From contig JABLUY010000064.1 in assembly GCA_013306675.1 (NCBI GenBank), positions 90,194-154,193 of the forward strand: a stretch of 64,000 bases of DNA, given 5' to 3'. The stretch's first letter is position 1. Each line of letters begins with the position of its first letter. The DNA comes from Thraustochytrium sp. TN22. Its lineage: Eukaryota; Sar; Bigyra; Thraustochytrida; Thraustochytriidae. The notes under the pieces were generated by a model, which saw only the letters and a list, made by a program, of their open reading frames with translations, made no database searches and was not told where the DNA came from. This document shows, one piece after another, positions 1 through 11,464 of the stretch. Made by a program: the position numbers and the translations under genes.

Positions 1-71
1 CTGGCCGGGCGCAGCGAGGAAAAACCCCTGGCCGTCCTGGGGCTGCTGCGAGCCCATGTGCGGACGCGAGC

Positions 72-108
<37 letters not shown>

Positions 109-2248
109 ATGGCTCTGGCGCTGCTGCTGGCCCTGCGGCGTGCGCAAGCCCCACCTGCCAAAAAGAGGGGTGTTACGCGTGGACAAAAGCGGTGCCATGG
201 GCGAGTTAATCTCGAAGCGCGGCGAGAAGAGCTGCGCACCACCCTGCGCCGGCGTGGGCGGCACCATGAAGTTACTGCTGAAGTTGCCGTAGCTGCCGCC
301 GAAGATGGGCGAGGCCATGATGTTGTGCGACAGGTTCATGCCGGCCATCTTCGGCGAGAGCTGGCCCAGCAGCGAGACAGCCTCAGCGGACGCTGGCGTG
401 AGCTTCGCCAGCGACCCGAGCTCAAAGTCGTGCAGGCCGCGAACGGAGGACGGAAAGGTCTCTACCTGCAGGTCCGGACGCTTCGTGATGCCATTCTTGC
501 CCTTGGCGGTGCGACGCTGCTTGGCCGACTTGCCCGCACTGGACTTGGTGCGCTTCGTGCCGGAGCTCTTGGACGCGGACCCACTCTTGCTGCTCTTGCG
601 CGCGCTTGACGACTTGGGCGGGGTCTTGGCCAGGTCCTCCAGCGACGTGAAGGCCGTCTTTGCGGACCCCGGGCCGGGCGACAGCAGCAGCGGCGGCGGC
701 GGCGGCGGAGCAACCTCAGACGCCGACTCCTGCTGCTGCTGCTGCCGCTGCCGCTGCTTTTGCTTCTGCTGCTGCTGCTGTCGCGACTGCGAGTAGGTTG
801 ACGTTGCGCCAAGGCTCCCCGCGCTACCGCTACTCGTCCCCCGGAACACGGCAAGCGGGGGCGGCGCCGTGCCCTGCGCCGACCCCTGGCGGTGGCCCCT
901 CAACGTGGCATCAGCGCCATTTGCGGACCCAAGCGGGTTGAGCGGCACGCGTCCTGGCTTCGCGCTACCTGCGCTGGCGACCAGCGCAGGGCTGGCCGCC
1001 GCTTGCTGCTCAGGAGCACTCGTCGGCCGGTCGTACTGAGCCGCTGGCAGGTCGGCCTCCTTCTGCTCCATCTCAAGGTCGTCCGCAGCGGTACCCGCGT
1101 CCGCCGCCTCGGTTGTGTCATCCTGGGCGGTGCCATCCTCGTCCTTGTCCGCGGACTGACGCGGGATGATCTTGCCATTCTTGGTGATGGTGATATGTTT
1201 GAGAAGCGGGTGCTTGGGCATCTCACCGCCCGTCTCCGCGGCGCGCGCCGCCTGCCGTGCCAGGCGCCGCATCGTCGAGTAGTATCGGTTCTTGATGGCG
1301 TTATCCGTGCGACCATGCACGTACTTGGCGATCTCTGCCCACTGGTTGCCCAGCTTGGCATGGTACTCGAAGATAATGCGGTCTTCCTCCTTGGTCCAGG
1401 TACCCTTCTTCACGTCCGGGTTCAGGTGGTTGTGCCAGCGCTCGCGACACTGCTTGCCGATGCGGCCCGGCAACTCCGCGGCGATCAGGCTCCACGACTT
1501 GGCGCCCAGACGCTGCACGGTGGCATGCAACGTGCGGTCCTCCTCGGCGCTCCAAGGCCGCTTCGACAGTGACTTCTCTTCCTTGCCAATGTGCATGAAG
1601 GCGAACTTTTTCGCATTCGTGCTGTTGTTGTTCTCATTCGGCGACGGAGAGATCAGCGATGCCTGCTGCAGCTGAGCGCGCCCAGGCCCGTGCGGATGCA
1701 TGTACGGCAGCCTCGCATGCTCGTAGTAGTGGTGGTGCCCCTTGTGCGCACCGGGGGGCGGCGGCGCAAGCCGCGACGGTGCACCATGGCCGCCCATGGC
1801 CGACATCAGGTTCATGCCGCTGCCGCCCAGGTGGTGATGCGAGTGGTGATGTTGCTGATGTTGCTGGTGCTGGTGCGCCTGGTGGAGCTGGTGCTGGTGA
1901 TGATGCTGGTGCTGGTGCTGGTGCTGGTGAATCTGGGGCGACTGCTGGTGATGGCCGTGATGGCCATGGTAGCTATGAAGCGGCGTGTTGCTCAGGCTGC
2001 CAGCGTCCAGGCCCATGTGCTCGGGCGAGTAGATGGACGCCATTGCGAGCTTGGCGGCGGCGTCCTTACTCGGAGTCAGCAGTGGCACCAGGAAGCCACG
2101 TGCACCCAGGCCCACTAGCTTGGGGTGCTGCGAGGACAGGCTCGGGGTTGCTGCGGTACCTGACGACGAAGAAGAGCTACTACTGCTGCTACTGCTGCCG
2201 GCAGTCGCGATGCTAGCGATGCTGACGCCCTGCGCCTGCTGTCTGCTC

Positions 2249-2280
<32 letters not shown>

Positions 2281-2283
2281 GGA

Positions 2284-2316
<33 letters not shown>

Positions 2317-2619
2317 GGTGCTAGTGATGCTGCTTGTACTGGTACTACTGGTGTTGTTGCTTCTATTGCTTCCGCTCTGCGTGATGCTCCCGCTCACGGC
2401 AGAGCCGGCAAGACCAGGTTTGCTGACGGCCGAGGCGGCGGAGCTCGTGCTAATCGAAAGACTCCCGCTGCTCGTACTGCCGGCAGCGGCAGCACCGCTG
2501 GTGCTGGCGCTCGCCATCGTGATGGCCCTGGCTCCGCTTCCCGCTGTCGCCGAGAATGGGCGCGGGGCCGCAGCCTGCGGTGAGAGCACTGGCTTACCGG
2601 CGGCCTTGAGCGTCGTCAT
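1..2619 (-). CDS. R2R3-type MYB transcription factor (3' end beyond window)
   Basis: This is a DNA-binding transcription factor acting in the nucleus. The reading frame is open from an ATG at 2619 to the window edge, at least 873 codons, with an in-frame stop upstream at 2773-2775. Two MYB repeats lie near residues 353-403 and 404-453. They carry the animal c-Myb/plant MYB3R hallmark blocks GRIGKQCRERWHNHLNP and GRTDNAIKNRYYSTMRR. The third Trp of R3 is replaced by Tyr. No R1 repeat is seen, so it is two-repeat. The N-terminal arm is Ser/Thr/Asn/Ala-rich, followed by a His/Gln-rich stretch just before the repeats. The C-terminal half has a Lys/Ser-rich NLS-like segment (about residues 675-715), a short Gln tract and a 12-Gln run coded at about 76-112. 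The family is clear; the target genes are unknown. A c-Myb/MYB3R-like cell-cycle role is possible but unproven. Confidence 0.9.
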
Positions 2620-4481
2620 GCTCGTTGCGATGCCCGCGCGTCCCACCAGCCCGCTCCTGCCACACGCAGGCACGCAGGCAGGCCTTTGCTCGCTCGCGTG
2701 CTCGCTCGCTCGCCCGCTCGCTCGCCCGCCCGCCCGCGCGCGCGCCGCGAGCTTGGCGACCTGGAGCTCGTACTACTGCTGCTGCGGCCTTGCCTCACCT
2801 CGACTCGCCCCACTTGAACTCCACAGGGGCAGTCTGCCTCTGACTGACCCTCCTCCTGCCGGCGCGGTGCTGCGAAATGGCCACCGACAACACGGAGTCG
2901 CCACGCACTGGGTCTCCGCCGCGCTTCCCGCTGCGCTGTGCTCGACGAGAGCGCGCGGCAAACTGACCCACCTTGGGCTCGGCGCCTCGCCCCGGGGCCA
3001 GTCTGCGAGCCCGCACCGCGCGCGCTTGTTCCAGGCCGCGGTCCCGCGCCGCCGCAGGCCCGCAGGGGCTGGTTGCCCGCCCGCCTGTCACCGCTGCTTG
3101 ATTGTGATTGGATTGCTCGCTCGTTGATTGCTTGCTTACTTGCTTATGGCATGCTCAGCTTGCACGATCGGCGCCCCACGAGCAGGCTGGATGATGGAGA
3201 GCGCGGCTGCCGCTCGAGAGCCCAGGTCACGGTACGCGTCGTGGGAGGGGCGGCCTTGAAACCGTCCTCCGGAGTGGCCCAGCCTGCGTGCGGACGCGCT
3301 GCGCTACAGGGAAGGAAACACAGACGCGGCAGCCGGCCGGCCGGGCGGCTGGTTGCAGCAGCAGCCTGGCAGCCCAACGCGGCCGATTCTTCCTTTTGGG
3401 ACGCCACACCGCCCGTGCTCGGCGTCCGAGGCGCAAGCCCAAGCAACGAGTAGAATTCGGGCGAGACTCACGGACGGCCACGGACGCGATGCGATGCGTT
3501 CTTGCCTCGGCACCAGCCTGGTGGCTGGCTATGTGCCTCGTCCCCGCTCGCCAAGGCCTCTCACCGCCAGGCGCTTTGCTTAATTACTTGCAAACCCGGC
3601 GCCGCGCTGGGCTCTTCAAGTTGAGCTTGCCTCTAACTTAATTAGCCAGCTAGCTAGAGGCTTACAGTGACTTGGTAGCTCTAAGCTTCATAGCTCGGGC
3701 TTGCGCTGCTTTCCTAATCACAACCGCACACCCGGCACGCGTGCCACGCTCAGCTCCTGCTCAGATGAGACTCCAGGGGCCTGGGCGCCGTCCCGTAAGA
3801 CGCTAAGCAATCTCCCGCCGCGTGCTGGCAGGGAGGCCGCTCGCCTCGCCTCGCCTCGCTTCCCCTCGCTTCGCCTCGCTTCTCAGGCTGTCTCGTTCGC
3901 AGACGCGCAGCCCGCCATGATCACCGCTGCACCGCCGAAGGAGAAGGACATGGACGAGGGCAGGGAGGACTCCAGCCTCGCCCTGCGAGGTGCCGGAGCT
4001 ACCGCCCAGCCGAGCTTTGCGTGCCCCGCTCGCCACTGGGGCGCGGCTTATCGGCCGGGACCGACCACCCCTGGGGGACCTCCGACTCCTCCTCGCCTCA
4101 AGCCCGCCAAGGCGCCGTCCGCCAACCCAGCTAGCTATCGACCGAACTTGCCTTTGACCGTTGCACATTGCGCACACCGTGCGGTATCAGAAAATGCAGG
4201 GGTACGCAGAGGTGTGCGTGCGGGTTCGCACCAGACCGCGTACGGAGTCCACTTGGATCGGACGATCGCGCACCTGATGTGCGCCGCAGACGGGGTTCGC
4301 AAAAGCTTCACGCTCCGCGGCGCGCTCGAATGGACGCAAGAGTGTGGTCAATGAAGCAAGCACCAGTCGCAGAGGAGGAGCGTGTGCGGCTTGGGCGCTG
4401 CACGCACCCGCACGCAAGAAACCGCGGCGGATGAGTGAGTCTTCAAAAACTTGGTTCGTGAGAGCTTGAGACGCCACGGTC
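2620..4481. other. Intergenic region, 1.9 kb, no recognised gene
   Basis: It holds the upstream regions of the divergently arranged MYB and LRR genes. CTCG/CCCG short repeats occur at about 2689-2740. Between 3600 and 3700 the base composition becomes locally AT-richer, with AGCTAGCT-type words and one AACTTGAA-family motif (3615). An open frame at 3701-4354 on the plus strand has no recognisable domain and biased composition, so I do not call it a gene. Confidence 0.5.
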
Positions 4482-7400
4482 ATGCCGCACGAGGCCGGGC
4501 TGCCGCCCTTGCTGGGCGCCGTCGCGGTGGCAAGGTAGGTCGCAGTGAGTCGCATGGGGGATAGAGACGGACACGCCCTCTTACGGCGTTGCATGCGTGC
4601 AGGGAAAGAGCAGCGGCGGCAGCCAAGGGCGCAACGCAGCGGGCTGACCGCACATCGCAGCCCGGGGCGGAGCCGGGGGACGAAGACAGCTACGAGGGCT
4701 TTCTCGAGGATGCCTTTGCGGAGGTCATGGGCGTGCAAGGGCAAGCAACACTCAGTCGGGAGCACGCTGCGATCGTGGAGCGCGCAGAGCGGCGAAGGGC
4801 GCAGGCTGGACCGCGCCGCACACGCCCCAAGCCAGTATCGCGGCGCGAGAGCCTCCCCGCCAAGGAGGAGTGCGCCCCGCACCTCCGAGCCCGTGAGCTG
4901 CAGGTTGAGGAGCAGGTCGGCGCCTGGCTCAGCGGGAAACACACCACAGAGCCCTCGACTGCATGTACGGACTGGGTCGACGATGACATCCAGCCCGCAC
5001 CGGCGAGCCCACCGCGCACAGCAGCCAAGACTGGCCGCAGGAGCCCGCGCCGTGCAATTGTGAAGGTTGTGCCGCGGCCTGCGCAAGGCAGTGACAAGAC
5101 AGCCGCCGTCTCAAGCGATGGCGATGGCTCTCCGAACCTTGACGACGACGACGACGAGGAGGAGGAGGAGGAGGAGGAGGACAGCCGCCAGACCGCGCGG
5201 GAGGAGAAGTTGCTGGCGCTGGAGAACGCGGCGCCGCGCAAAAGCGTCTTCTTTGAGGTGCTGCAGAGTCCTGAGCTGGAGGCCTGCCCGGACCGCGCCA
5301 ACCGGCACGTCGCCTCACAGCTCATGATGATCCAGCATGCGCGTCAAGCCGGCTTGTACCCGGAACCCGTGGCGGTCTTTCGCTCCGACGACCAGCGGAA
5401 CTCCCGCAAGTTGAATCTTTCACATCGCGGATTCGGCGACAGCAAGTTGCTAGCTGCCACCACGGTGGCCCTGCGCGAACTGGACCTCGAGGTGCTGGAC
5501 CTCTCGAGCAACCGTCTCTCAGATGCTGGTGCCGCCGCCATCTTTGCGGACCTCGCCAAGGCCGTGATACCGGACGCTACGGCCGCGCCTCCAGATGCTG
5601 AGGAGGATACTGGCCTTGCAATTGTCCTCTCGCGAAATGCATTGGCCTGTGGTGCCGCGGACGCCTTGGCTCAGGTGCTCCGGACGCCAATTTCCATCTG
5701 CGAGCTCGACCTCTCTCACAACAAGCTAGACTCGCAGGCGGCCGCCGTACTGGCGGACTCCCTGTCAAGTAACGGAGCGCTGCGCAGCCTCGACCTGTCC
5801 TACAACCCGCTTCGTGCGGAAGGGGTCGTGCAGCTCGCGAGCGGCCTGGCGCAGAACTCGGGACTGCGCATTCTCGCGCTGGCTTGGACGCAAATGACGG
5901 CCACGGGCGCACTCGCCATTCTCCAAGCCATCCTCGGAAACTCGCGCCTCGAGTTGCAGGCGCTGGATTTGAGCAGGAACGCTGTCGGCCGCGGCATCAC
6001 TGGCTCGCTCGCACAGCTCCCACCTGCCGTGAGCGGGGACGTCCTTGCGACCCTGATCCGACTGTTGGACCCTACGACACGTGGGGGTGGCGGCTCCTTG
6101 CCCCAGACAACGCAGACCGCACGTGCACGGTCTTCGAGAACACAGCGCGAGCCCCCGCTGCTGACATCGCGGCGCGGAGGCGGCGGAAGTGCGGGCGGTG
6201 GCGGCCGCTCGCTCGTGCACCTGCATCTCGGCCAGAACCTCCTGTCCGCAGCGGCGTGCCAGCGTATTGCAGAGGCGCTGCGGCAGAATCACACTCTGGC
6301 GGGGCTTCATCTGGATGGCAATGCCGCCTATGTGGACGCCATGGGCTTCGTGCACGAGGTACCCGAGGCGGAGCGCACAGCTTACGCAGCCGAGAGGGAC
6401 GCAAGCGAGGACACGCGTGACCTCATCCATCAGTCGGCACCACTCCCCATGGAGGCGCGCTACGACATGCTGGCTGGGGCGTGGGATGCGCGCGCGACCT
6501 GCTGGATCTGCGCGGGCTTTCTACCGAAGCGCTTCGTGCTCTGTGCGGAGAAGGGGAGCACCGTCATGCTCCACACGAACTTCGATGAGCCGCCCTGGGC
6601 CGGCTGCCCCATGACGGAGTGCAAGGCGGCCCGCTCGAGCCCAGCCAGCGAGGACAGCACGGAGGAAGAGTCCAATAATGCCCTTGCGACGCGCATCGGT
6701 CGCATCGTTGGCAGCGCCTTGCGCCTCGGCGAGCATCTTTTCACCACAGCCGAATACATCGTGCATCGTGTCTGCCCGCCCGGGGAGATTGTCTTCTTCT
6801 TCACGGTCGATGGCCAGGTCGTCCTGAGCGATCTGGAGCAGCAGATCTTGTGGTCCAAGGCCGCAGTCTGCAACAAAGTGCCGGTCCCGCCGTTGCCGAC
6901 TAGCGGAGTTCACGAAGGCAAACTCATGCTCAATGCCGCGCCTATCGAGGCGCGACACACGCTCTCGCACCGGGCGCTCGGTGCAGACAAGGGACTCATT
7001 TCCGCCGAATCGAGCTTCCGCATGGCGCACTCCCCATCCACCTGGGCCCTGCGCCGCGACACGGATGAGAGCAGCCTTGGCCTTGGAAGCACAAGCGGAC
7101 TCGCTGAGGCGCACGGGCGCCAAAACCAGCACCAGCGGCCGGCGGAGGAGCAGCGATTTGATCCGATGCATCTGTACCTGCCAGGCGCGCTCCGAACATT
7201 TTGGGCGCGGTGCCCTCCGCGTGTGTTGGTGCAACAAACTCTCGTTGGAGTGGAAACACCACCATCGATGGCAACGGCCGCGTCGACCTTGAGCACGAAG
7301 CGCCAGAGCGTGGGCGCAGAGACCTGGCTCGGCGATCGCTTGCGCGCGCACTTCATGGCCCAGTTCGGAGTCAACGCGTCCGCAGAGCTTTTCCAGCTGG

Positions 7401-8506
7401 ACTGGGCCGCAAGCGAGCTGCCAACAGTGATTGCATCGCGGATGGAGCAGGAGCGGACCCGCGCTCTCCTGGAGGACCACTTCGAGGTGCTGAGCAACGT
7501 ATTCCTGTTCTACGCATCGGGCGACTGCGCCACTTTCGAGCCACGCTCCGCGCTGTTGCTCAGTCTGGACGGTCTGTTGCGCATGCACGAGGACCTGACA
7601 GCGGCACCCGAGGGCGCAGAGCTCTGCGACGAGGCGCAAGTGGAGGCCATGTACCACAGTGCTTTGCGCGAGCAGCACGCACGCTTTGAGCAAGAGTGCA
7701 AATCGCGAGGCATCAAGGTGGCGCGGCAAAAGTCGTTCAGCACGCTCGGGGCCACGACGGTCCTCGAGGAATCGCACGAGGCGTGGGGTGTATCGAGGCC
7801 CAAGTTTCTCGCGGTACTGGTGCGCATGGCACTGGCTAGCTTCGAGGGCCACGAGCCTCGGGAGAGCGTCGCGCTGCAGCTCCTGCTTACGAAGCACGTG
7901 CTTCCCCGCGCCAAGCTTTTCGACCGGCGCGCGTTCTTGGAGGCTCGGCTGGCGGACGACGCAGTGCACGTCATCTTCCGGCGCAACATCCCCACACTCC
8001 TGCGCATGTACGCAACCAACGCTGGACGCCACCAAGCTGGCTTCGAGATGGCGTGGATGTCCGTCGCGGAGTGGCTGCGTGGACTGGAGCAGGCCGGCGT
8101 CATGGCAAACTCGGCAGCAACAATCGCCTTTCGCGCGAAAACGCGGCGCCAGAGCTCGCCCCGGGCACGAGCGCCGCGGCGCAAAAGTATGTCGAATCCA
8201 GTTCTGGTGGACTTCGACGAAGCACGCGGTGAGCTGGAGAAACAGCTGGCCACGCTCGTGTTCGCCGCATGCATGCCCATCGCCGCACAGGACGAGCCGA
8301 CGCACAGTCGATACTACAAGATGGATTTCCCTGCGTACATGTTGGCGATGAGCTCCGTCGTGGCGTTTCCGTGGAAGCCGGCTCAATCAAAGACCACATC
8401 ATCCAGGGTAACATTCTCCGTGACCCGCGCCGCAGCGCGCGCCGGAGCACCCTGCACTCCAGCGCGAAGGCTCGTCACTCGACGCAGGACCTCCTTCGCC
8501 GCCTGA
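4482..8506 (+). CDS. Large leucine-rich-repeat (ribonuclease-inhibitor type) protein, two exons
   Basis: I model it as join(4482..4534,4603..8506), 1318 aa. Without splicing the frame only has a TTG start at 4589. Removing a 68-nt GT-AG intron gives an ATG start and keeps the frame exactly across the split Arg codon. Residues about 180-195 are Asp/Glu-rich. From about 280 to 610 there are repeated LRRs of the RNI type (for example LEVLDLSSNRLSDAG, ICELDLSHNKLDSQAAAVL, LRSLDLSYNPL), usually a protein-binding horseshoe. A Gly/Ser linker interrupts the repeats before the last LRR. The remaining 700 residues match no family I recognise; they contain helical segments and a basic Ser/Arg stretch. 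The C-terminus is uncertain: another frame continues to 8520 with a plausible amphipathic end, so a late intron or indel is possible. No function beyond scaffolding can be assigned. Confidence 0.75.
4535..4602 (+). other. Spliceosomal intron in LRR gene
   Basis: It starts GTAGGT, ends GTGCAG and is 68 nt long. It follows a 53-nt first coding exon, and the split codon AG|G restores the downstream frame. It is inferred from sequence only. Confidence 0.65.
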
Positions 8507-9330
8507 GCAAGATCCTTTGACCATTCTGATGCCTCCACTCGGGCCGACAGTCAGGAAGGAATTCAATCAGCCACGTTTCAAGCCTCCTCTCTCTCGATTT
8601 GATCAGACTAAATGCTATGGACCGGCCGGTCGCTCGCCGTGCCCGCTTGCCTCCACGCCTGCCTGTTTGCGTGCGCGGCCTGCCTGCCTGCCTGCCTGCT
8701 ACCTGCCACCTGCCACCTGCCTCCGTTTGCTCGTGCTCAGGCCGCCGCCCCTCGGTGTTCCGGCGGGCCGCCAACGCCCGGACTGCCGCAGTGACCTTCG
8801 GGCCGCGGGCGGAGAGTCAAGCTGCGCGTCGGGCTAACTTGCAGCGGCAAACTGGGCATTTCGGCAGAGGCGGTGTTCTTGCCGCGTCAGTTAGAGCTGC
8901 AGCGCGCGCGGCAGCTGCGCTGACAGGTGGTGGAGCGCAAGCGAGCGGGCAGCGCAGCTAGGCGGCAAGGCGAGGCAGGGCGAGCTGGAGGGGGCGGCAA
9001 GGCGCCGGCAGACCTCCTTGGGCGTCGCTCGCGGTCGCTCGCGGCGACGCGCGACGGCGCGGGCGGCGCGGGCGCAGCGCGTCGCACCGCGGCGCAGTAC
9101 GCGCTGGGAGGCTGGGCAGGCTAGGCTGACTGTCTGGTCTGGACGGCGCGCGGCGTGGCATCCGCCGGAGGAGGCCGGCGAAGGCTCGACGCTCCGGGTG
9201 GCCTGGAGGATCTCCTTAGCCAAGGCCAAGGCAGGCGTGCGAGCGAGCGAGCGAGCGAGCGAGTGATCGAGCGCTAGTTCGCGCGTCACCGTGCGGGAAG
9301 CCAGCTTCGACAGCCTGAAGCCGCGCAAGC
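8507..9330. other. Intergenic region / 5' leader of KH gene
   Basis: It is rich in CCTG and GC words. A (GCGA)n repeat at about 9239-9264 lies 70 bp before the KH-protein start. No gene was recognised. Confidence 0.5.
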
Positions 9331-10962
9331 ATGAACGCGAACGCGAAGCCGTTCGGGCACGAAGCCATGACGCACAACGTGGACACCCACTTTGACGTCC
9401 TGGGCGAGGGAGCTCGGGGCATCGCACAGCAACCCGCTCCGCCGCCGCAGCCGCAGCAGCCGCAGCAGCCGCAGCCGCAGCCGCAACAGCAGCAACGTCC
9501 GTCGCAGCAGCCACAGCAGGAGCCGCTATCCGTGTGGGGCCTCTCGCTTCCGGGCACTGCGGTGCAGTCGGACGAGTTCGAGCAAGCGCTGGACTTTATC
9601 ATGCGATGCAAAGACCAGAACGCCAAGGAGGCGGAGCTTTTCCTCAAGGGTACGCTGCGACTCCTGCGACATCGTATGAATCTGGACGAAGACGACGACG
9701 ACGACGAGGCCGGCGCGACCGGGCGCGAGTTTGATGCCTTCATCGGCGACGAGACGGACGACAAGCAGACAACCTTGGTCCTGCTTGTCCCGGGCCAATC
9801 GCACATCATCGGGCACCTGATCGGCAAGTCCGGCGCAGAGATCACCAAGCTTGAGTCGGCCGCCAATGTGTCGATTCGGGTGGAGAGCAAGAGCAAGATG
9901 CCATTGGGCTCGTCGGACCGGCGCATCTTTATCGTTGGGTCGGTTGCAAACTCGGTGTACACGCAGCAGCGCATCACTCAGCGCATTCACGAGAAACTGC
10001 GCGAGGAGGGTGTGAAGCAAGAGCTTATCAAGATCGTGATTCCGCACGAGGCCGTGCCGCATCTGATCGGCAAGGGCGGCTCGAGCATCAAGCGGCTGCA
10101 GGTGCTTTCGCAGGCGCGCATCCAGGTGGAGCAGGAAACCTCGGTGGTGCCGGGCACGATCGGGCGCACCGTGACGATTCAGGGCACGCAATACGAGCGG
10201 TCCATGGCGCAGTATCTGGTGTCCAGGCAGATGACGGAGAACCGATCAACGCCCAAGGATTGGCAAGGTGGCCTCCCACAGCCGCAGGCGCGGCACATGA
10301 GCGGGCCATTCACGCTCTCTGCGGGCGGGAGCATGATCTTGGACGACTACATCCCGGGCGTGCCGCCCATCCCGGGCATTGGCGCGCCCTTGGCTGGCAG
10401 CAAGCAGCTCGGCTCCAAGACGGCCTTTTATAACCCGTCCGCGTCTGAGGCGGGCGGTGGCCTTGGCTCTGGGGGGCACGACTCCGACAGCGGGAGCCAG
10501 GAGGTGGACCCGGACCGCGGCTGGTTCAACGGCAAGCCGGACGACGGGACGCCGCTCGCGTCAATGGACCGCGGAGGGGGGAGTGGCGGCGGGCCTAGTG
10601 GAGGTGGTGGCGTTGGCAGCGGGTCTGGCGGCGGCGGCGGCGGCGGCGGCTTTGCCGAGAACGGAGCTGACATGACCAGCGAAGCGTTCGCGACCTCCAC
10701 TCAGCACTACGAGCGGCTCGTGCCGAATGGCGCTGTGGCACATCTGATTGGCCGCAATGGCGCGGTCATCTCGGATATCCAGAAGAAGTCTGGCACGCGC
10801 ATCAGCTTCTCCAAGAACCCTGGGCCTCGCGCCGCCGAGGTCGGCATGGGCATGGGCCACTACCAGAAGGTGACCATTATTGGGACGCCCTATGCAATTC
10901 AGCTGGCGCAGAACCTGATTTCCAAGAAAATCATCGAGCACGTGGGCGAGGACTTTGAATGA
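9331..10962 (+). CDS. Triple KH-domain RNA-binding protein
   Basis: It is a 543-aa predicted single-stranded RNA/DNA-binding protein of the PCBP/hnRNP K/Nova-like KH class. Three KH domains lie at about residues 150-222, 230-300 and 458-535. Each has an intact GXXG loop, in the order IGKSG, IGKGG and IGRNG, in the setting HLIG. The N-terminus has a Pro/Gln tract (about 35-65) and an acidic Asp run (about 115-125). A Gly-rich linker (about 410-447) separates KH2 from KH3, the usual spacing of two tandem KH domains plus a distant third. A role in mRNA stability, splicing or translation is likely from the family but not shown here. It converges with the SAS-6-like gene 500 bp downstream. Confidence 0.9.
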   Translation: MNANAKPFGHEAMTHNVDTHFDVLGEGARGIAQQPAPPPQPQQPQQPQPQPQQQQRPSQQPQQEPLSVWGLSLPGTAVQSDEFEQALDFIMRCKDQNAKEAELFLKGTLRLLRHRMNLDEDDDDDEAGATGREFDAFIGDETDDKQTTLVLLVPGQSHIIGHLIGKSGAEITKLESAANVSIRVESKSKMPLGSSDRRIFIVGSVANSVYTQQRITQRIHEKLREEGVKQELIKIVIPHEAVPHLIGKGGSSIKRLQVLSQARIQVEQETSVVPGTIGRTVTIQGTQYERSMAQYLVSRQMTENRSTPKDWQGGLPQPQARHMSGPFTLSAGGSMILDDYIPGVPPIPGIGAPLAGSKQLGSKTAFYNPSASEAGGGLGSGGHDSDSGSQEVDPDRGWFNGKPDDGTPLASMDRGGGSGGGPSGGGGVGSGSGGGGGGGGFAENGADMTSEAFATSTQHYERLVPNGAVAHLIGRNGAVISDIQKKSGTRISFSKNPGPRAAEVGMGMGHYQKVTIIGTPYAIQLAQNLISKKIIEHVGEDFE

Positions 10963-11110
10963 CTCTGACATTGGCAAGGCCCCGTGCCTCCTCGACTAGC
11001 GTGCTGCGGCTGGTGTACAAACGTACACGTCAGCTACGGAGAGATGGAGGGAGAAACGGCGACAGGCTTTACGCCAACGTCTTTTCTTCCCTCGGTAGGA
11101 TTTCGGCTCC

Positions 11111-11149
<39 letters not shown>

Positions 11150-11464
11150 CCTCCCTTGCCTCCCCTTTCTTCCCCCGAACCTCGGAATTCCCTCACAGTT
11201 TACAGGACAGGAACGGCCCCCTGCGATGCTGATCGGTACGAAAACATGACTCATCCCATCCTCTCTCGTTTTTGCTTGCTGTTGTTTTGCTCGGGTTGAG
11301 GTTGGGTGGTTGGTCACTGGAAGAAAATGAGGTCACTCCTCGCGTGCTCTGTCTGTTCTGTCTGCCTGTCTGTCTGTCTCAGGCTGTCTGTCTCTCTGCG
11401 AGTTTGTCTGTAGGTGTGTCGATCCGTTCCTGCTTCTCTCTCTCGTTGTTTACACTAAGTTAGC
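10963..11464. other. Convergent intergenic spacer with CT microsatellite
   Basis: It lies between two converging genes. It contains a (CT)n run at about 11113-11144 and repeated CTGT/TCTG words at about 11345-11410. It probably holds both 3' UTRs. Confidence 0.5.

Noticed and set aside
58-609. Leucine-run protein resembling a signal peptide
   Set aside because: The Leu run is the opposite-strand reading of the CAG tract that codes for Gln in the MYB gene.
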